Origin: Deltaproteobacteria bacterium
GTDB lineage: Bacteria > Myxococcota_A > Polyangia > Polyangiales > JADJMO01
Assembly (NCBI GenBank): GCA_025363655.1
Contig: JANYDK010000032.1
Location: forward strand, 62,001-126,000
DNA length: 64,000 nt
Direction of reading: 5' to 3'
Of the stretch, positions 34,496 through 42,570 are shown in pieces. The notes below the pieces were generated by a model. The model worked only from the letters and a program-made list of their open reading frames with translations. It made no database searches and was not told where the DNA came from. Made by a program: the position numbers and the translations under genes. Positions within the stretch are counted from its first letter, which is position 1, and each line of letters opens with the position of its first letter.

Positions 34496-35807
34496 CCGCC
34501 GGTGGGGCCGATGTAGTCGGCGTCGTCGAAGGCAGAACGAGCGGTCGCGGCGGGAGCGGAATTCCCTTCGAGTCGACGGGCGCGATCTCGGACGGGCCAT
34601 GTGCGAGGGTCGAGTTGACGACGTCGATCTGCTTGGACTTCTCGGGTGAATCCCACTCGGCGTCGGAGAGCTGGGCGAGGTCGAAGGTGGCGCTGAGGAA
34701 CGGTCCGGGCAAGACGGCCATCACCGCGCGATCGGTGTCGGCGCCTTGGACGAAGCAATGTCCTTCGACGTCCTTGAGCGCGAACGGCGGCTTGACCTTC
34801 TGATCGCGCAGCAGCTTCCCGAACGCAGTGAAGACGATCTCGTGCGAATCGACGGTGAGCGGGCCGAGGAACGTGAGGAGGGCTGCCGGCGCGCCCTGGG
34901 CATCGAAGAGTCGCGCCATGATGCTGTAGCGACCGGCGCGCGTGACCTCGATGCCGACGCGATACACCAGCGAACCTTGCTCGATCGCGCTCGTGACGAC
35001 GCCGGTGAATTTCGCGGGCACGGGGCCGGTGCTGGCGAAGTTGAACTGCACGCGTCCGCGCTCGTCGCTCGCCGAGAGATCGACATCGAGCACCACGCCG
35101 CTGGTGAGGCCCTTCATCACCTCCGGACGCGGGGGCACGGTGGTGGTGAAGACGTTGTCGTTGGCCGCGACGTCGGGAGCGACACCGTCGTCGTGAAAGG
35201 TCATCGGCGAGAGCTCAGCGCCCGGCGGATCGCCCTTGGCCTCGAATTTGTAGAGCGTCGCGCGATGGATCTGCACGGTCGGCTTCTTCCCGTCGTGCGT
35301 GGTGACGGTGATCGCCGCGCTCGCCAGCTCACCTTCGGCGAGCCACAGCTGCGACTGCGTGAGGGTGACGACGACGTTGCCCGCGCCTCCGTCCTTGCCT
35401 GGCGCGAGGTGACGCTGCGTCGGCTCGACGTGGTGCGGTTCCATCAGATCGGTCTTGCCCGCGAGCGGCTGCGAGTCTGGCGGGTACTTCGTCTTCTCGA
35501 GGACGAGCGCCTTCGCCTCCTCCATCTGCGCCTTCCACGCCTTCAGCTCTTCCTCGCTGAGGTTCTGCGGAATGCCCGTGGCGATAGGCGCATAGCCGCC
35601 GTCGGCGAGCTTCGTATGGATGGCTCCCGGCGCGTTCGGCGTCGTGCTCGAAGGCGACGTACTGCTCGTCGTGCTCGCCGAGCTCGGCGGCTCGGGAGGC
35701 CTTTCACGCGAGAAAAACCAGGCAATCGAGACGACGAAGGCGAGCGTGACGAGCGCCCAACCGAAGAGGCGTCTCCGGGCGCTTCGCTCGGTTCTCGAAG
35801 CTGCTAC
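34464..35807 (-). CDS. Membrane-anchored protein with choice-of-anchor-type beta domain; no canonical start codon
   Basis: The frame encodes an Arg-rich N-terminus, one membrane span (about residues 15-33, LFGWALVTLAFVVSIAWFF), a Pro/Ser/Thr-rich stalk, then a beta-rich extracytoplasmic region with FHDDGVAPDVAANDNVFT, as in choice-of-anchor X domains, and DSHEIVFTAFGKLL. Good coding sequence continues well upstream of the first ATG (35525), yet there is no ATG, GTG, TTG or CTG codon between there and the upstream stop near 35865. The only candidate by position is GTA 35807-35805, which overlaps the preceding gene's TAG as GTAG. Either GTA is used, or there is a sequence error, or the gene is damaged. 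Confidence 0.65.
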   Translation of the reverse strand, partial: VAASRTERSARRRLFGWALVTLAFVVSIAWFFSRERPPEPPSSASTTSSTSPSSTTPNAPGAIHTKLADGGYAPIATGIPQNLSEEELKAWKAQMEEAKALVLEKTKYPPDSQPLAGKTDLMEPHHVEPTQRHLAPGKDGGAGNVVVTLTQSQLWLAEGELASAAITVTTHDGKKPTVQIHRATLYKFEAKGDPPGAELSPMTFHDDGVAPDVAANDNVFTTTVPPRPEVMKGLTSGVVLDVDLSASDERGRVQFNFASTGPVPAKFTGVVTSAIEQGSLVYRVGIEVTRAGRYSIMARLFDAQGAPAALLTFLGPLTVDSHEIVFTAFGKLLRDQKVKPPFALKDVEGHCFVQGADTDRAVMAVLPGPFLSATFDLAQLSDAEWDSPEKSKQIDVVNSTLAHGPSEIAPVDSKGIPLPPRPLVLPSTTPTTSAPPAVTTTAPPKGK

Positions 35808-36640
35808 TTCGCGTTCGCGATCGTGAACGGTACCACCTTGCCCATGACGCCGCCGTAGGTGCCTTCATAGCAGAACGTCGAACCGCTGTTGCAGTGACCG
35901 GTGCTGCCGCTGTGACCGCCCGAGCACCAGCCGAAGATGTTGCCGACGCAGACGTTGTTGGGGTCGACCCACTGCGTCTTCGACCAATCCCAGTACGTCG
36001 CCCCGCTCGGCGCCGCCGCGTTGGTCGTCGAGGTGACCGAGCGATAGTGACCCGCGGAGTGGACGGGGACGGCGGTGTCGTTGCCGCCCGTGAAGAGCCA
36101 GTTGGTCGTCGCCGCCCAGTCGTTGCCGACGTGGTTGTAGACGTACGTCCAGATGTAGTCGCCGACCTTGTCGTGGTTGTAGAGGCCGCGCATCGTCCCG
36201 GTCGAGAGGTCGTAGTCGATGTTGTTGCCAGTCATGAACGAGGAGAAGCTGCCGGCGATCTCGGTGCCGCCGACCGCCGAGCCACCTGTCGCCACCCACT
36301 GCACCGACCAGGCCGCGCCGTAGGTCGAATAGGCATAACCGATTTGCGAACACCCCGCGCTGTGACAGACGATGTCGCAGCTGTTGCCGTTGGTGCAATA
36401 GGCATTGAGGTAGGCGACGACCGTGGGATTGGAGTCCCAGATGTGCGCCCCGCCATCGTAGTTCACCGGCACCGCGTTGATGCCGTAGGCCCCTGTGCCG
36501 TGGCTCCAATAGTCCCAACCGCTCGGCGTGCCGCCGGTGCGTCCGTGGATGTAGAGCGTGAAGGTCGTCGCGCCGGCCTCCGGAACGGCCGCAGCGAAGA
36601 CGAGGGCAGCGGCGACGGTGGCGAGGATCTTCTTCAGCAT
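35804..36640 (-). CDS. Secreted alpha/beta-hydrolase-like protein
   Basis: This 278-residue protein has a clear signal peptide (cut probably after PEAGA). The start of the mature chain, FTLYIHGRTGG, resembles the oxyanion-loop HG motif of lipases and esterases, and DIVCHSAGCSQIGYA supplies a nucleophile elbow in which the first Gly of GxSxG is Cys (C-H-S-A-G). HSAGHYRSV near residue 207 could give the catalytic His, and an Asp lies before it (GGNDTAVPVHS). Paired Cys suggest disulfides. The substrate is unknown. The stop TAG overlaps the possible start of the next gene. Confidence 0.72.
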   Translation of the reverse strand: MLKKILATVAAALVFAAAVPEAGATTFTLYIHGRTGGTPSGWDYWSHGTGAYGINAVPVNYDGGAHIWDSNPTVVAYLNAYCTNGNSCDIVCHSAGCSQIGYAYSTYGAAWSVQWVATGGSAVGGTEIAGSFSSFMTGNNIDYDLSTGTMRGLYNHDKVGDYIWTYVYNHVGNDWAATTNWLFTGGNDTAVPVHSAGHYRSVTSTTNAAAPSGATYWDWSKTQWVDPNNVCVGNIFGWCSGGHSGSTGHCNSGSTFCYEGTYGGVMGKVVPFTIANAK

Positions 36641-36712
36641 GGAGGTGCGTAGAGCACCGCCTGGGCCATCTCACGATCGGCTTGTTTTCTCGCGTGCAGA
36701 GCCCGACGCGTA

Positions 36713-36736
36713 CAGAAACCAAACGTGCAGTTTCTG
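36713..36736. promoter_or_regulatory. Inverted repeat in the promoter region of the secreted hydrolase
   Basis: The arms CAGAAAC and GTTTCTG are perfect, with a 10-bp spacer, about 73 bp upstream of ATG 36640. The local sequence is less GC-rich than the surroundings. It is an operator candidate. Confidence 0.4.
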
Positions 36737-36803
36737 AACGCAGTTGTGAAAGTGAACGCGCGCGCCGCAGGGCGTCACTCCGTCACGGATTCACCACGTA
36801 CTG

Positions 36804-36817
36804 CGTCACGCGTGACG
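36804..36817. promoter_or_regulatory. 14-bp perfect palindrome with nearby GTCAC repeats
   Basis: CGTCACGCGTGACG is a perfect palindrome 5 bp after the stop of the upstream lipoprotein gene; further GTCAC copies lie at about 36774 and 36783. It could be a regulator cluster for the hydrolase gene. Confidence 0.35.
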
Positions 36818-36821
36818 AGGC

Positions 36822-37874
36822 TCAGGGACTGATCGTCACGCCGAACGCCGCGAAGGTCGTCGAGAGCAGGAACGCGTCGCCGGTGGTGGTGACGGTGGCG
36901 TTGCCGATGGCGGGGATCTTCCCGTCGGCGCCGCGTTTGCAAACCTTCCCGCTGATCTTGGTCGCGTCGTTGGCGAGGACCGCGCAGAGCGACTGACAGC
37001 CGGCCGCGCGCAAGGGGACGTGATCGGCATCTTCGACGGTGATCTTTCCGATGACCGCGCCGCCGGTGGTCCAGCCGCCGGAGTCTTGATCGCACCAGTG
37101 GTCCTTGTCCCACGAGCCGACGCAGGTGCCGTCGGCCGAGAGCGTCACCTTCTTGAATTGCATTCCTTGGATCGGAAGGATGATCGGCGGCGCGCCCGGC
37201 GCTTCGAAGATCGGGATGTTGATGCGGTCGATGAGCGCGCTGTCGAAGGTGCTGCCGCTGAGCGTGATCGACTTCGTCACTGGCGAGAGATCGATTGGAT
37301 CGGTCGGGCCCTTGAAGCCGGGGCAGGTGGCGTCGAGGGACGAGCTGTCGACCTTCACGGTGCTGAAGGCCCACGATTTCCCGTCGGCGCTGCGATCGGC
37401 GCCGCCCGTCTTGAGCGTGGCCGCCTTCTTGTCGATTTGCATCAGCCAGTTGAAGCCGGCGCCGCCGCCGTTGGCGCACTTGAGGTTGGTGTTGGGATCG
37501 ACCGCCAACGGCGCGAGCGCGACGAGAGAGCTCGGTGACCAGAGGCGAATGCGTCCCATGCGCAAGCTGAGGACGTCGCCGCTCTGTTTGGTGAGGGCCA
37601 TGCAGGCCGTGTCGGTCGGGCAGGTCGAGACCGGCGTCGTCGTGCTGCACTTTGGCGCCGTCGCCGCGGGGGGGCAGCTCACGGGCGGATCTTCGGGCGA
37701 CGAGAGCGTGCAAGGACCGTTGGCGTCGGCGCCGCCCGTGTCGGCGGCGGGCGTGTCGGAAGTCGCTGCATCGGTGCCGCCGTCGCCGGTCGCGGTCGCA
37801 TCCTCGAGCTCGTTGCAGCCGATGGCGAGAAACGAACCGAGCGCCCAACAGAGCCCGCAGACCAGTGACTTCAT
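36822..37874 (-). CDS. Lipoprotein of unknown function
   Basis: This 350-residue protein begins at ATG 37874 (MKSLVCGL) with a lipobox LAIGC (Cys 20) and an Asp/Thr/Ala/Gly linker to about residue 50. The mature region is Cys-rich (about twelve Cys) and beta-rich with no named domain; WDKDHWCDQDSGGW is a distinctive stretch. A family specific to myxobacteria is likely but cannot be shown here. Confidence 0.68.
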   Translation of the reverse strand: MKSLVCGLCWALGSFLAIGCNELEDATATGDGGTDAATSDTPAADTGGADANGPCTLSSPEDPPVSCPPAATAPKCSTTTPVSTCPTDTACMALTKQSGDVLSLRMGRIRLWSPSSLVALAPLAVDPNTNLKCANGGGAGFNWLMQIDKKAATLKTGGADRSADGKSWAFSTVKVDSSSLDATCPGFKGPTDPIDLSPVTKSITLSGSTFDSALIDRINIPIFEAPGAPPIILPIQGMQFKKVTLSADGTCVGSWDKDHWCDQDSGGWTTGGAVIGKITVEDADHVPLRAAGCQSLCAVLANDATKISGKVCKRGADGKIPAIGNATVTTTGDAFLLSTTFAAFGVTISP

Positions 37875-37983
37875 GCGTGCGTGATGCATTTCCGTGCGCC
37901 CCTCCTCCCAACTCCAAGCTCAAGAATGCCGTGCCTTCGCGCACATTGCTACGTGCGACACATGCTGGCGTGTGAGCTAGGCG

Positions 37984-38136
37984 CTGGCACCACCCCTCGA
38001 GACACCGGAAAACGCCCACGCGCGAGCTCGCGACCTCGTCGACTGCTTTCGTCCGTTCTTCCTCCTCGCCGCGCTCTTCGCCCTCGGTCTCTTGCCTCTC
38101 TGGCTGATTGCGACCCGACGTGCGCGCGACGCATGA
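37984..38136 (+). pseudogene. Remnant resembling the N-terminus of NnrS (heme/copper membrane protein)
   Basis: A short frame without ATG, GTG or TTG at its beginning (CTG 37984 is the first possible start) encodes CFRPFFLLAALFALGLLPLW and then LIATRRARDA before a TGA. The FRPFFLLAALFA stretch is very like the first membrane helix of NnrS-family proteins, which are about 400 residues long. Nothing NnrS-like follows, so this looks like a truncated relic, although a tiny membrane peptide is possible. Confidence 0.4.
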
Positions 38137-38143
38137 TGCGCGC

Positions 38144-39292
38144 GTGAAACACGGCATCGCTCCGCTCGTCCTCGCCGCGCAGGTAGCCTCCACCTCTGGT
38201 TGGGCCCTCGAGGCCAACTCGGGCGCGAGCACGAGCGTCGCTGCCCTCAGCGTGCGCGAGGCCGCCAAGGTCGACGAGCTGTGGAAGACGTCGCCCGGCA
38301 ACCTCGACTACTTCCGACTGCTGCTCTCCGCCCACTACCTCACCGTCGGCACGTTTTGTCCGACCGACGTCGACTCGCGCATTCGTCATCACGTGTGGCT
38401 CGAGATCGACGATCCCGAGCACCTGACGCAGGCGCTCGACGTGGTCGACTCGCTCGCGGTGCTCGATCCACGGTTCGTCTCCGCGCGCGTGCTCACGCAT
38501 CACCCGGCGGGTTTGGAGATCGGCCGCGATCACACGTTCTCCGGACACGACGGTGAGTGGTTCTCGGTGCGCGCCGGTGCGCTCGGCCGCGCGCTCATGC
38601 TCGGCGAGCCGGCGGCGGCGTCGGCAACGCGCCTGCAAGAAGCCATCGACACCGAGCTCGCGCGCGAGGCGGTGATGTTCGAGGCCTGCGTACGCGAGGG
38701 CGATCTCTACCGCGCGCTCGCCGCGTCGACGATCCTCGCGCACAACGTCGGCGATCTCTCACGCGTGGTCGAGGCGTGGCCGAAACGAACGCCTTCGCCC
38801 GAGGTGCGCGAGCGCTACGTGCGCCTCGGCCACGAGCCCGATCGCTCGCGCTTCGGCGGCTCCTTCTACGTCGCTGGCGCCGTCAACAAGGCGGTGATGG
38901 CGATCGAGAACCACCGCTTCCTCGCGCTCCGTGCGCCCAAGGCGCTGCGTCGTTCCCGCGAGATGCTCTTGCCGATCGGTCCCTTCTTCTTCGACTGGGG
39001 CATGCAGGCGGCGCGTGCGCTCGAAGAGATAGAACGCGCCGAGGTCGTCGCTGCGCTCCTCGAGACCCACCTCTCACGCGTCGAGCAGAACGGCGTCTTG
39101 CGCGCAGTCGCCGGCTTCGCCGAAGCGGGGATGGGAGCGTGGGGAGATCTGGTGGCCAATTTGCCAGCGCGGTTGCGCAAGGTCGCGACGGTGGGCGCCG
39201 TGCAGGCGGCGATTCGGACGCCGGAGCGGGCGTTCTTGGCACGGCTCGACAATCGGTATCGGGCAGCGTTGAAGGAGGCGAGGGGGGCCTGA
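38144..39292 (+). CDS. Uncharacterised soluble protein
   Basis: This 382-residue protein starts at GTG 38144 (MKHGIAPLVL); the frame is open further upstream to 38108. It has no signal peptide of clear quality and no membrane span. Composition is Ala/Arg/Glu-rich and mostly helical (DSLAVLDPRFVSARVLTHH, RALEEIERAEVVAALLETHL). No family was recognised. It follows the NnrS-like remnant and is convergent with the next gene. Confidence 0.6.
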   Translation: MKHGIAPLVLAAQVASTSGWALEANSGASTSVAALSVREAAKVDELWKTSPGNLDYFRLLLSAHYLTVGTFCPTDVDSRIRHHVWLEIDDPEHLTQALDVVDSLAVLDPRFVSARVLTHHPAGLEIGRDHTFSGHDGEWFSVRAGALGRALMLGEPAAASATRLQEAIDTELAREAVMFEACVREGDLYRALAASTILAHNVGDLSRVVEAWPKRTPSPEVRERYVRLGHEPDRSRFGGSFYVAGAVNKAVMAIENHRFLALRAPKALRRSREMLLPIGPFFFDWGMQAARALEEIERAEVVAALLETHLSRVEQNGVLRAVAGFAEAGMGAWGDLVANLPARLRKVATVGAVQAAIRTPERAFLARLDNRYRAALKEARGA

Positions 39293-39381
39293 AGGGCGGC
39301 TTCGAAATCCCGGTTCTGGCACCGGAACCCGAGCACTTTTGCGCGAATTCGGCTCGATTTCGGATCGCGACTCGGGGTCGA

Positions 39382-40419
39382 TCAGAGCCGGCGCAAGGCC
39401 CACCCGACCCCCCTCAGCATCGCCCGCAGCGGCCGCGTCCCGAGGTCGGCCTTGGGCGCCATCACCGGCTTCCCCTGCCTCGCCTCGCCCTTGGCCAGCC
39501 AACGTTCCATCGGCCCACGTTCGATCAACCCCTCGAGATTGAACACCGCCAACCGATCGCCCGGCACCCCAGCCGCTTCGGCCGCAGCGATGTCGTCTTG
39601 CAGCGAACGCGGCGACTCATACAGCGGCGCCGGCACCACGCCGTGGCCGACGAGCCCGAGATCGAGACCCCCGCGCTCGCCAAACCGCGCACGCACCGCT
39701 TCTGCATAACTACTTATCAAGTGGGACGAGAACGCGCGTTCGCCGAGCCATGAGGGCAAGAGGCCTTGAAACACCGTGCGATAGGCCTGGAGCGAGACGC
39801 GATCCCATGCGACGCCGTCGACGACCAGCCCGAGCGCACGCATGAGCGCTCCCTCTCGATCGTCGACCACGATCGGGAGCGTGGTGAGCATGACGCGGGC
39901 GCCCTCGGCGTGCGCACCGTCGACCAGCTGACGAAAGACGACCTGGGCGTCGTCGTAGCGAGCGTCGTCTCCCAGCGACAGAAGCGACCGCAGCGCGCGC
40001 AGCATGCTCTTTGGGTCGCGCAGATCACCCTTGATGAGCGCGTCGAGTCGGAGCGTCGTCTCGAAGGGCGGCTCCATGTCGACGATGAGCGCGGCGCGGG
40101 TGCCGACTTCTCGCGCCCAAGTGCGGAGGAGACTTCGCGCGGCTTCGGCGAAGACGTGCGCGTTTTTGGCCGACGGCCAGTAGCCCTCCGCTCGATCGAG
40201 CAAGAGCCACGGGCGCACCTCGACGCCGAGCGCCTGCGCGCGACGTGCGACGGCGAAGAGCTCGAGTTCGAGCTCGGGCTTCCACGCCAAGTGCAGCGCG
40301 AGACCTTGCGCCGCCACGACCGGCAGCGCCTCCGAGACTCGATCCGGCGCATAGAGCTCGCACCAGACGGCTTCGACGGAGCTGCGGCGTGCTGGGATCT
40401 CGGGCATCTCGGACATCAT
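39382..40419 (-). CDS. Uncharacterised protein, probable TIM-barrel
   Basis: This 345-residue protein has alternating strand-helix segments (VEAVWCELYAP, GLALHLAWKPELELELF, GVEVRPWLLLDRAEGYWPS, AALIVDMEPPFETTLRL, VMLTTLPIVVDDREG, DRVSLQAYRTVF, DLGLVGHGVV) that read like the strands of a TIM barrel, with acidic residues at strand ends. This suggests a hydrolase, possibly on glycans, but no catalytic motif can be assigned. Starts at 40419, 40416 and 40407 are all possible. It is divergent from the glycosyltransferase gene. Confidence 0.65.
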   Translation of the reverse strand: MMSEMPEIPARRSSVEAVWCELYAPDRVSEALPVVAAQGLALHLAWKPELELELFAVARRAQALGVEVRPWLLLDRAEGYWPSAKNAHVFAEAARSLLRTWAREVGTRAALIVDMEPPFETTLRLDALIKGDLRDPKSMLRALRSLLSLGDDARYDDAQVVFRQLVDGAHAEGARVMLTTLPIVVDDREGALMRALGLVVDGVAWDRVSLQAYRTVFQGLLPSWLGERAFSSHLISSYAEAVRARFGERGGLDLGLVGHGVVPAPLYESPRSLQDDIAAAEAAGVPGDRLAVFNLEGLIERGPMERWLAKGEARQGKPVMAPKADLGTRPLRAMLRGVGWALRRL

Positions 40420-40510
40420 GGAGAGTGGCGCGAACGAAAACCATTGCCATCACCCGCGCGGGTCGGCCATCGCTCACCGGGCGCGCCGCGGCTATACGTC
40501 GAGGCTCTCG

Positions 40511-41761
40511 ATGGCCGACAAGAAGAAGCTCCGTACCCTCGTCTTGAGCGTCGACATCGGCGCCGGTCACCGCATGGCCGCCGAGTCGCTCTGCGAGGCG
40601 ATCGGCCTCGAGTATCCGGGCAGCGAGTGGAAGCTGCTCGAGGCGCTTTCGTACCTCGGGCCGGGCGGCGGCAAGATGGCGAAGGACCTCTACTTCGGCG
40701 CGCTGAAGGAGGCGCCCGATCTCTGGGGCACGCTCTACGCGCAGAAGGGGCTCTTCGATCTCTTCCGGCCCATCAACGAGCTCGCCGACGATTTTCGACT
40801 CGGCAAGCTCGGGCCCGACGCCCGCGCGTTCGCTCCCGACGTCATCCTCGCGATGCATCCAATTGCGTGCGGCCTCGCGTCGTCGCTCGCGCGCAAACGC
40901 GAGGTGAGCTGTCCAATCGTCGCCGTGCTCACCGACTTCGACGCGCATCCGGCGTGGGTCTACCAAGGCATCGACCTCTACCTCACGCCATCGCTCGAGG
41001 TCGCGCAGGCGATGCGCGCGCGGGGGCTTCCTTCGGGGGAAGTGGTCGCCACCGGACTGCCGATTCGCGCCGGCTTCTCGCAGACCCTCGACAAGCAGAG
41101 CGCGCGCAAGCGGCTCGGTCTCGCCGAGAATCGTTTCACCGTGCTCCTCCTCGGCGGCGGGCTCGGGCTCGGACCGATCGCCGAGACGGCCGAAGCGCTC
41201 ACCGCTCTCGGTGGCCTCTCCTCCGAGCTGCAGCTGGTGATCCTCGCCGGGCGCAACGAAGAGCTCGAGCGCTCGGCGCGCGCGGTGGCTGCGCGATCGA
41301 AGATTCCCGTGCACGTCACCGGCATGGTGAACAACGTCTGGGACTATGCCGCCGCGGCCGACGTCGCCATCGGCAAGCCCGGCGGCATGACCTGCGCCGA
41401 GCTCCTCGCCCTCGGTGTTCCGCTGATCGCCCTCGCGCCGATCCCTGGGCAAGAGCAGGCCAACGGTGACGCGCTCGTTCGGCTCGAGGCCGCGGTGCAT
41501 GCGCCAGTGGCCGAAGCGGCGCGGGCGTGGGTCCGCGATTTGATCGAGAAACCAGCGCTCCTTTCGAAGATGCGTGCCGCAGCGCTGCGCCTCGGTCGCC
41601 CCCACGCGGCGCTCGAAGCGGCGCTGAAGGTGATGGACCTCGTGAAGGCGAAAGGGAAGACCGAAGGCCCGTCGCGTCCTGCGCCGACGAGTCCGTTGCG
41701 AGGCGCGGAAGACGCGATCGAGCGCGAGCTCGCGGCGATCAAGCGCAAGCTCGGCTTCTGA
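40511..41761 (+). CDS. MGDG-synthase-like glycosyltransferase (GT28 family)
   Basis: This 416-residue enzyme probably transfers a sugar from a nucleotide donor to diacylglycerol at the inner leaflet. Its N-terminal domain starts with LRTLVLSVDIGAGHRMAAES, the GAGH motif typical of MGDG synthases and UgtP, followed by PIVAVLTDFDAHPAW. The C-terminal GT-B half shows FTVLLLGGGLGLGPI and the donor-site stretch VAIGKPGGMTCAELLALGVPLI. The Lys-rich tail (after about residue 370) may contact the membrane. ATG 40511 gives the normal start. Glycolipid synthesis would fit an organism with abundant sphingo- and glycolipids. Confidence 0.87.
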   Translation: MADKKKLRTLVLSVDIGAGHRMAAESLCEAIGLEYPGSEWKLLEALSYLGPGGGKMAKDLYFGALKEAPDLWGTLYAQKGLFDLFRPINELADDFRLGKLGPDARAFAPDVILAMHPIACGLASSLARKREVSCPIVAVLTDFDAHPAWVYQGIDLYLTPSLEVAQAMRARGLPSGEVVATGLPIRAGFSQTLDKQSARKRLGLAENRFTVLLLGGGLGLGPIAETAEALTALGGLSSELQLVILAGRNEELERSARAVAARSKIPVHVTGMVNNVWDYAAAADVAIGKPGGMTCAELLALGVPLIALAPIPGQEQANGDALVRLEAAVHAPVAEAARAWVRDLIEKPALLSKMRAAALRLGRPHAALEAALKVMDLVKAKGKTEGPSRPAPTSPLRGAEDAIERELAAIKRKLGF

Positions 41762-41882
41762 TCGCGTCCGCTCTCGGTGCGTCGCCAGCTTCTTCGGATC
41801 GAAGTCGACGCTGATCACGAGCCTGCCTTGCCACCGGCATGCAGGCCCGCTCGAGCCCCCACGAACATCGCTTTCCTTTGGG

Positions 41883-41896
41883 TGAACATTGATTCA
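41883..41896. promoter_or_regulatory. Operator-like site TGAA-N6-TTCA over the tetR start
   Basis: TGAACATTGATTCA ends at the A of ATG 41896. It has the same half-sites and spacing as the palindrome before the SDR gene, so the TetR protein may also repress itself. Confidence 0.5.
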
Positions 41897-42495
41897 TGAT
41901 CAACGCTCGCATGAAGCCCCGTGACGAGAACAAAGCGCGCGACATCCTCGCCGCGACGCTCGTCGAGGTCGAAGCCCTCGGCCTCGCCGGACTCTCGATC
42001 GCCGCGGTCGCGCGCCGCGCCAACGTAGCCACCGGCACCGTCTACATCTACTTCGAGAGCAAGGAAGCGCTGATCGACGCGCTCTATCTGGCGACGAAGA
42101 AGGAGATGGCCGAGACCATCTTCCGCGCGGGCGAGCCTGGGCCCGTCGAGGAGCTCCCCGTCCGGGTCGCCTTCGAGCGCATGTGCCTCGCGTATCTCGA
42201 ATACCTCGTGGAAAATGGGGCTGCGGTGGTCTTCATGGGGCAGGTGAAGAACTCGCCGTACCTCTCGGAGACGAGCAAGCGCGAGACCTCGACGGTGACC
42301 AAGGCGCTCACCGATCTGCTCGCCCGTGGCCGACGCGAACGGCTCCTCAAAGACCTCGACGACGAGCTGGTACTCGCCTTCCTCCAAGGCACCCTCCGCG
42401 AGATGGCCACGCTCGCAGCGCGCGAGCCCCGTGCCAATCGCAAGAAGCGCCTTCGCCAAATCGCCGCCCTCTGCTGGGACGCGTTGAAGGCCTAA
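41896..42495 (+). CDS. TetR-family transcriptional regulator
   Basis: This 199-residue repressor has the TetR N-terminal HTH (LSIAAVARRANVATGTVYIYFESKEAL split over residues 34-60) and a helical C-terminal ligand domain (AFERMCLAYLEYLVENGAAVVF). ATG 41896 and ATG 41911 (MKPRDENK) are both possible. The next gene, an SDR oxidoreductase, starts 75 bp downstream; the gap contains a perfect palindrome that is probably its operator. Confidence 0.9.
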   Translation: MINARMKPRDENKARDILAATLVEVEALGLAGLSIAAVARRANVATGTVYIYFESKEALIDALYLATKKEMAETIFRAGEPGPVEELPVRVAFERMCLAYLEYLVENGAAVVFMGQVKNSPYLSETSKRETSTVTKALTDLLARGRRERLLKDLDDELVLAFLQGTLREMATLAAREPRANRKKRLRQIAALCWDALKA

Positions 42496-42524
42496 TTTTC
42501 GCGGGCGACGTTTTTTTCGTAACT

Positions 42525-42546
42525 TAGATGAATTTCAATTCATCTA
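42525..42546. promoter_or_regulatory. Perfect 22-bp palindromic operator between tetR and the SDR gene
   Basis: The 10-bp arms TAGATGAATT and AATTCATCTA are perfect around a 2-bp centre. The site is AT-rich in a very GC-rich genome and lies 24 bp before the SDR start. Its core TGAA-N6-TTCA recurs at the tetR start. Confidence 0.7.
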
Positions 42547-42570
42547 TCGGCGCGAAGGAGAACGATCCAC

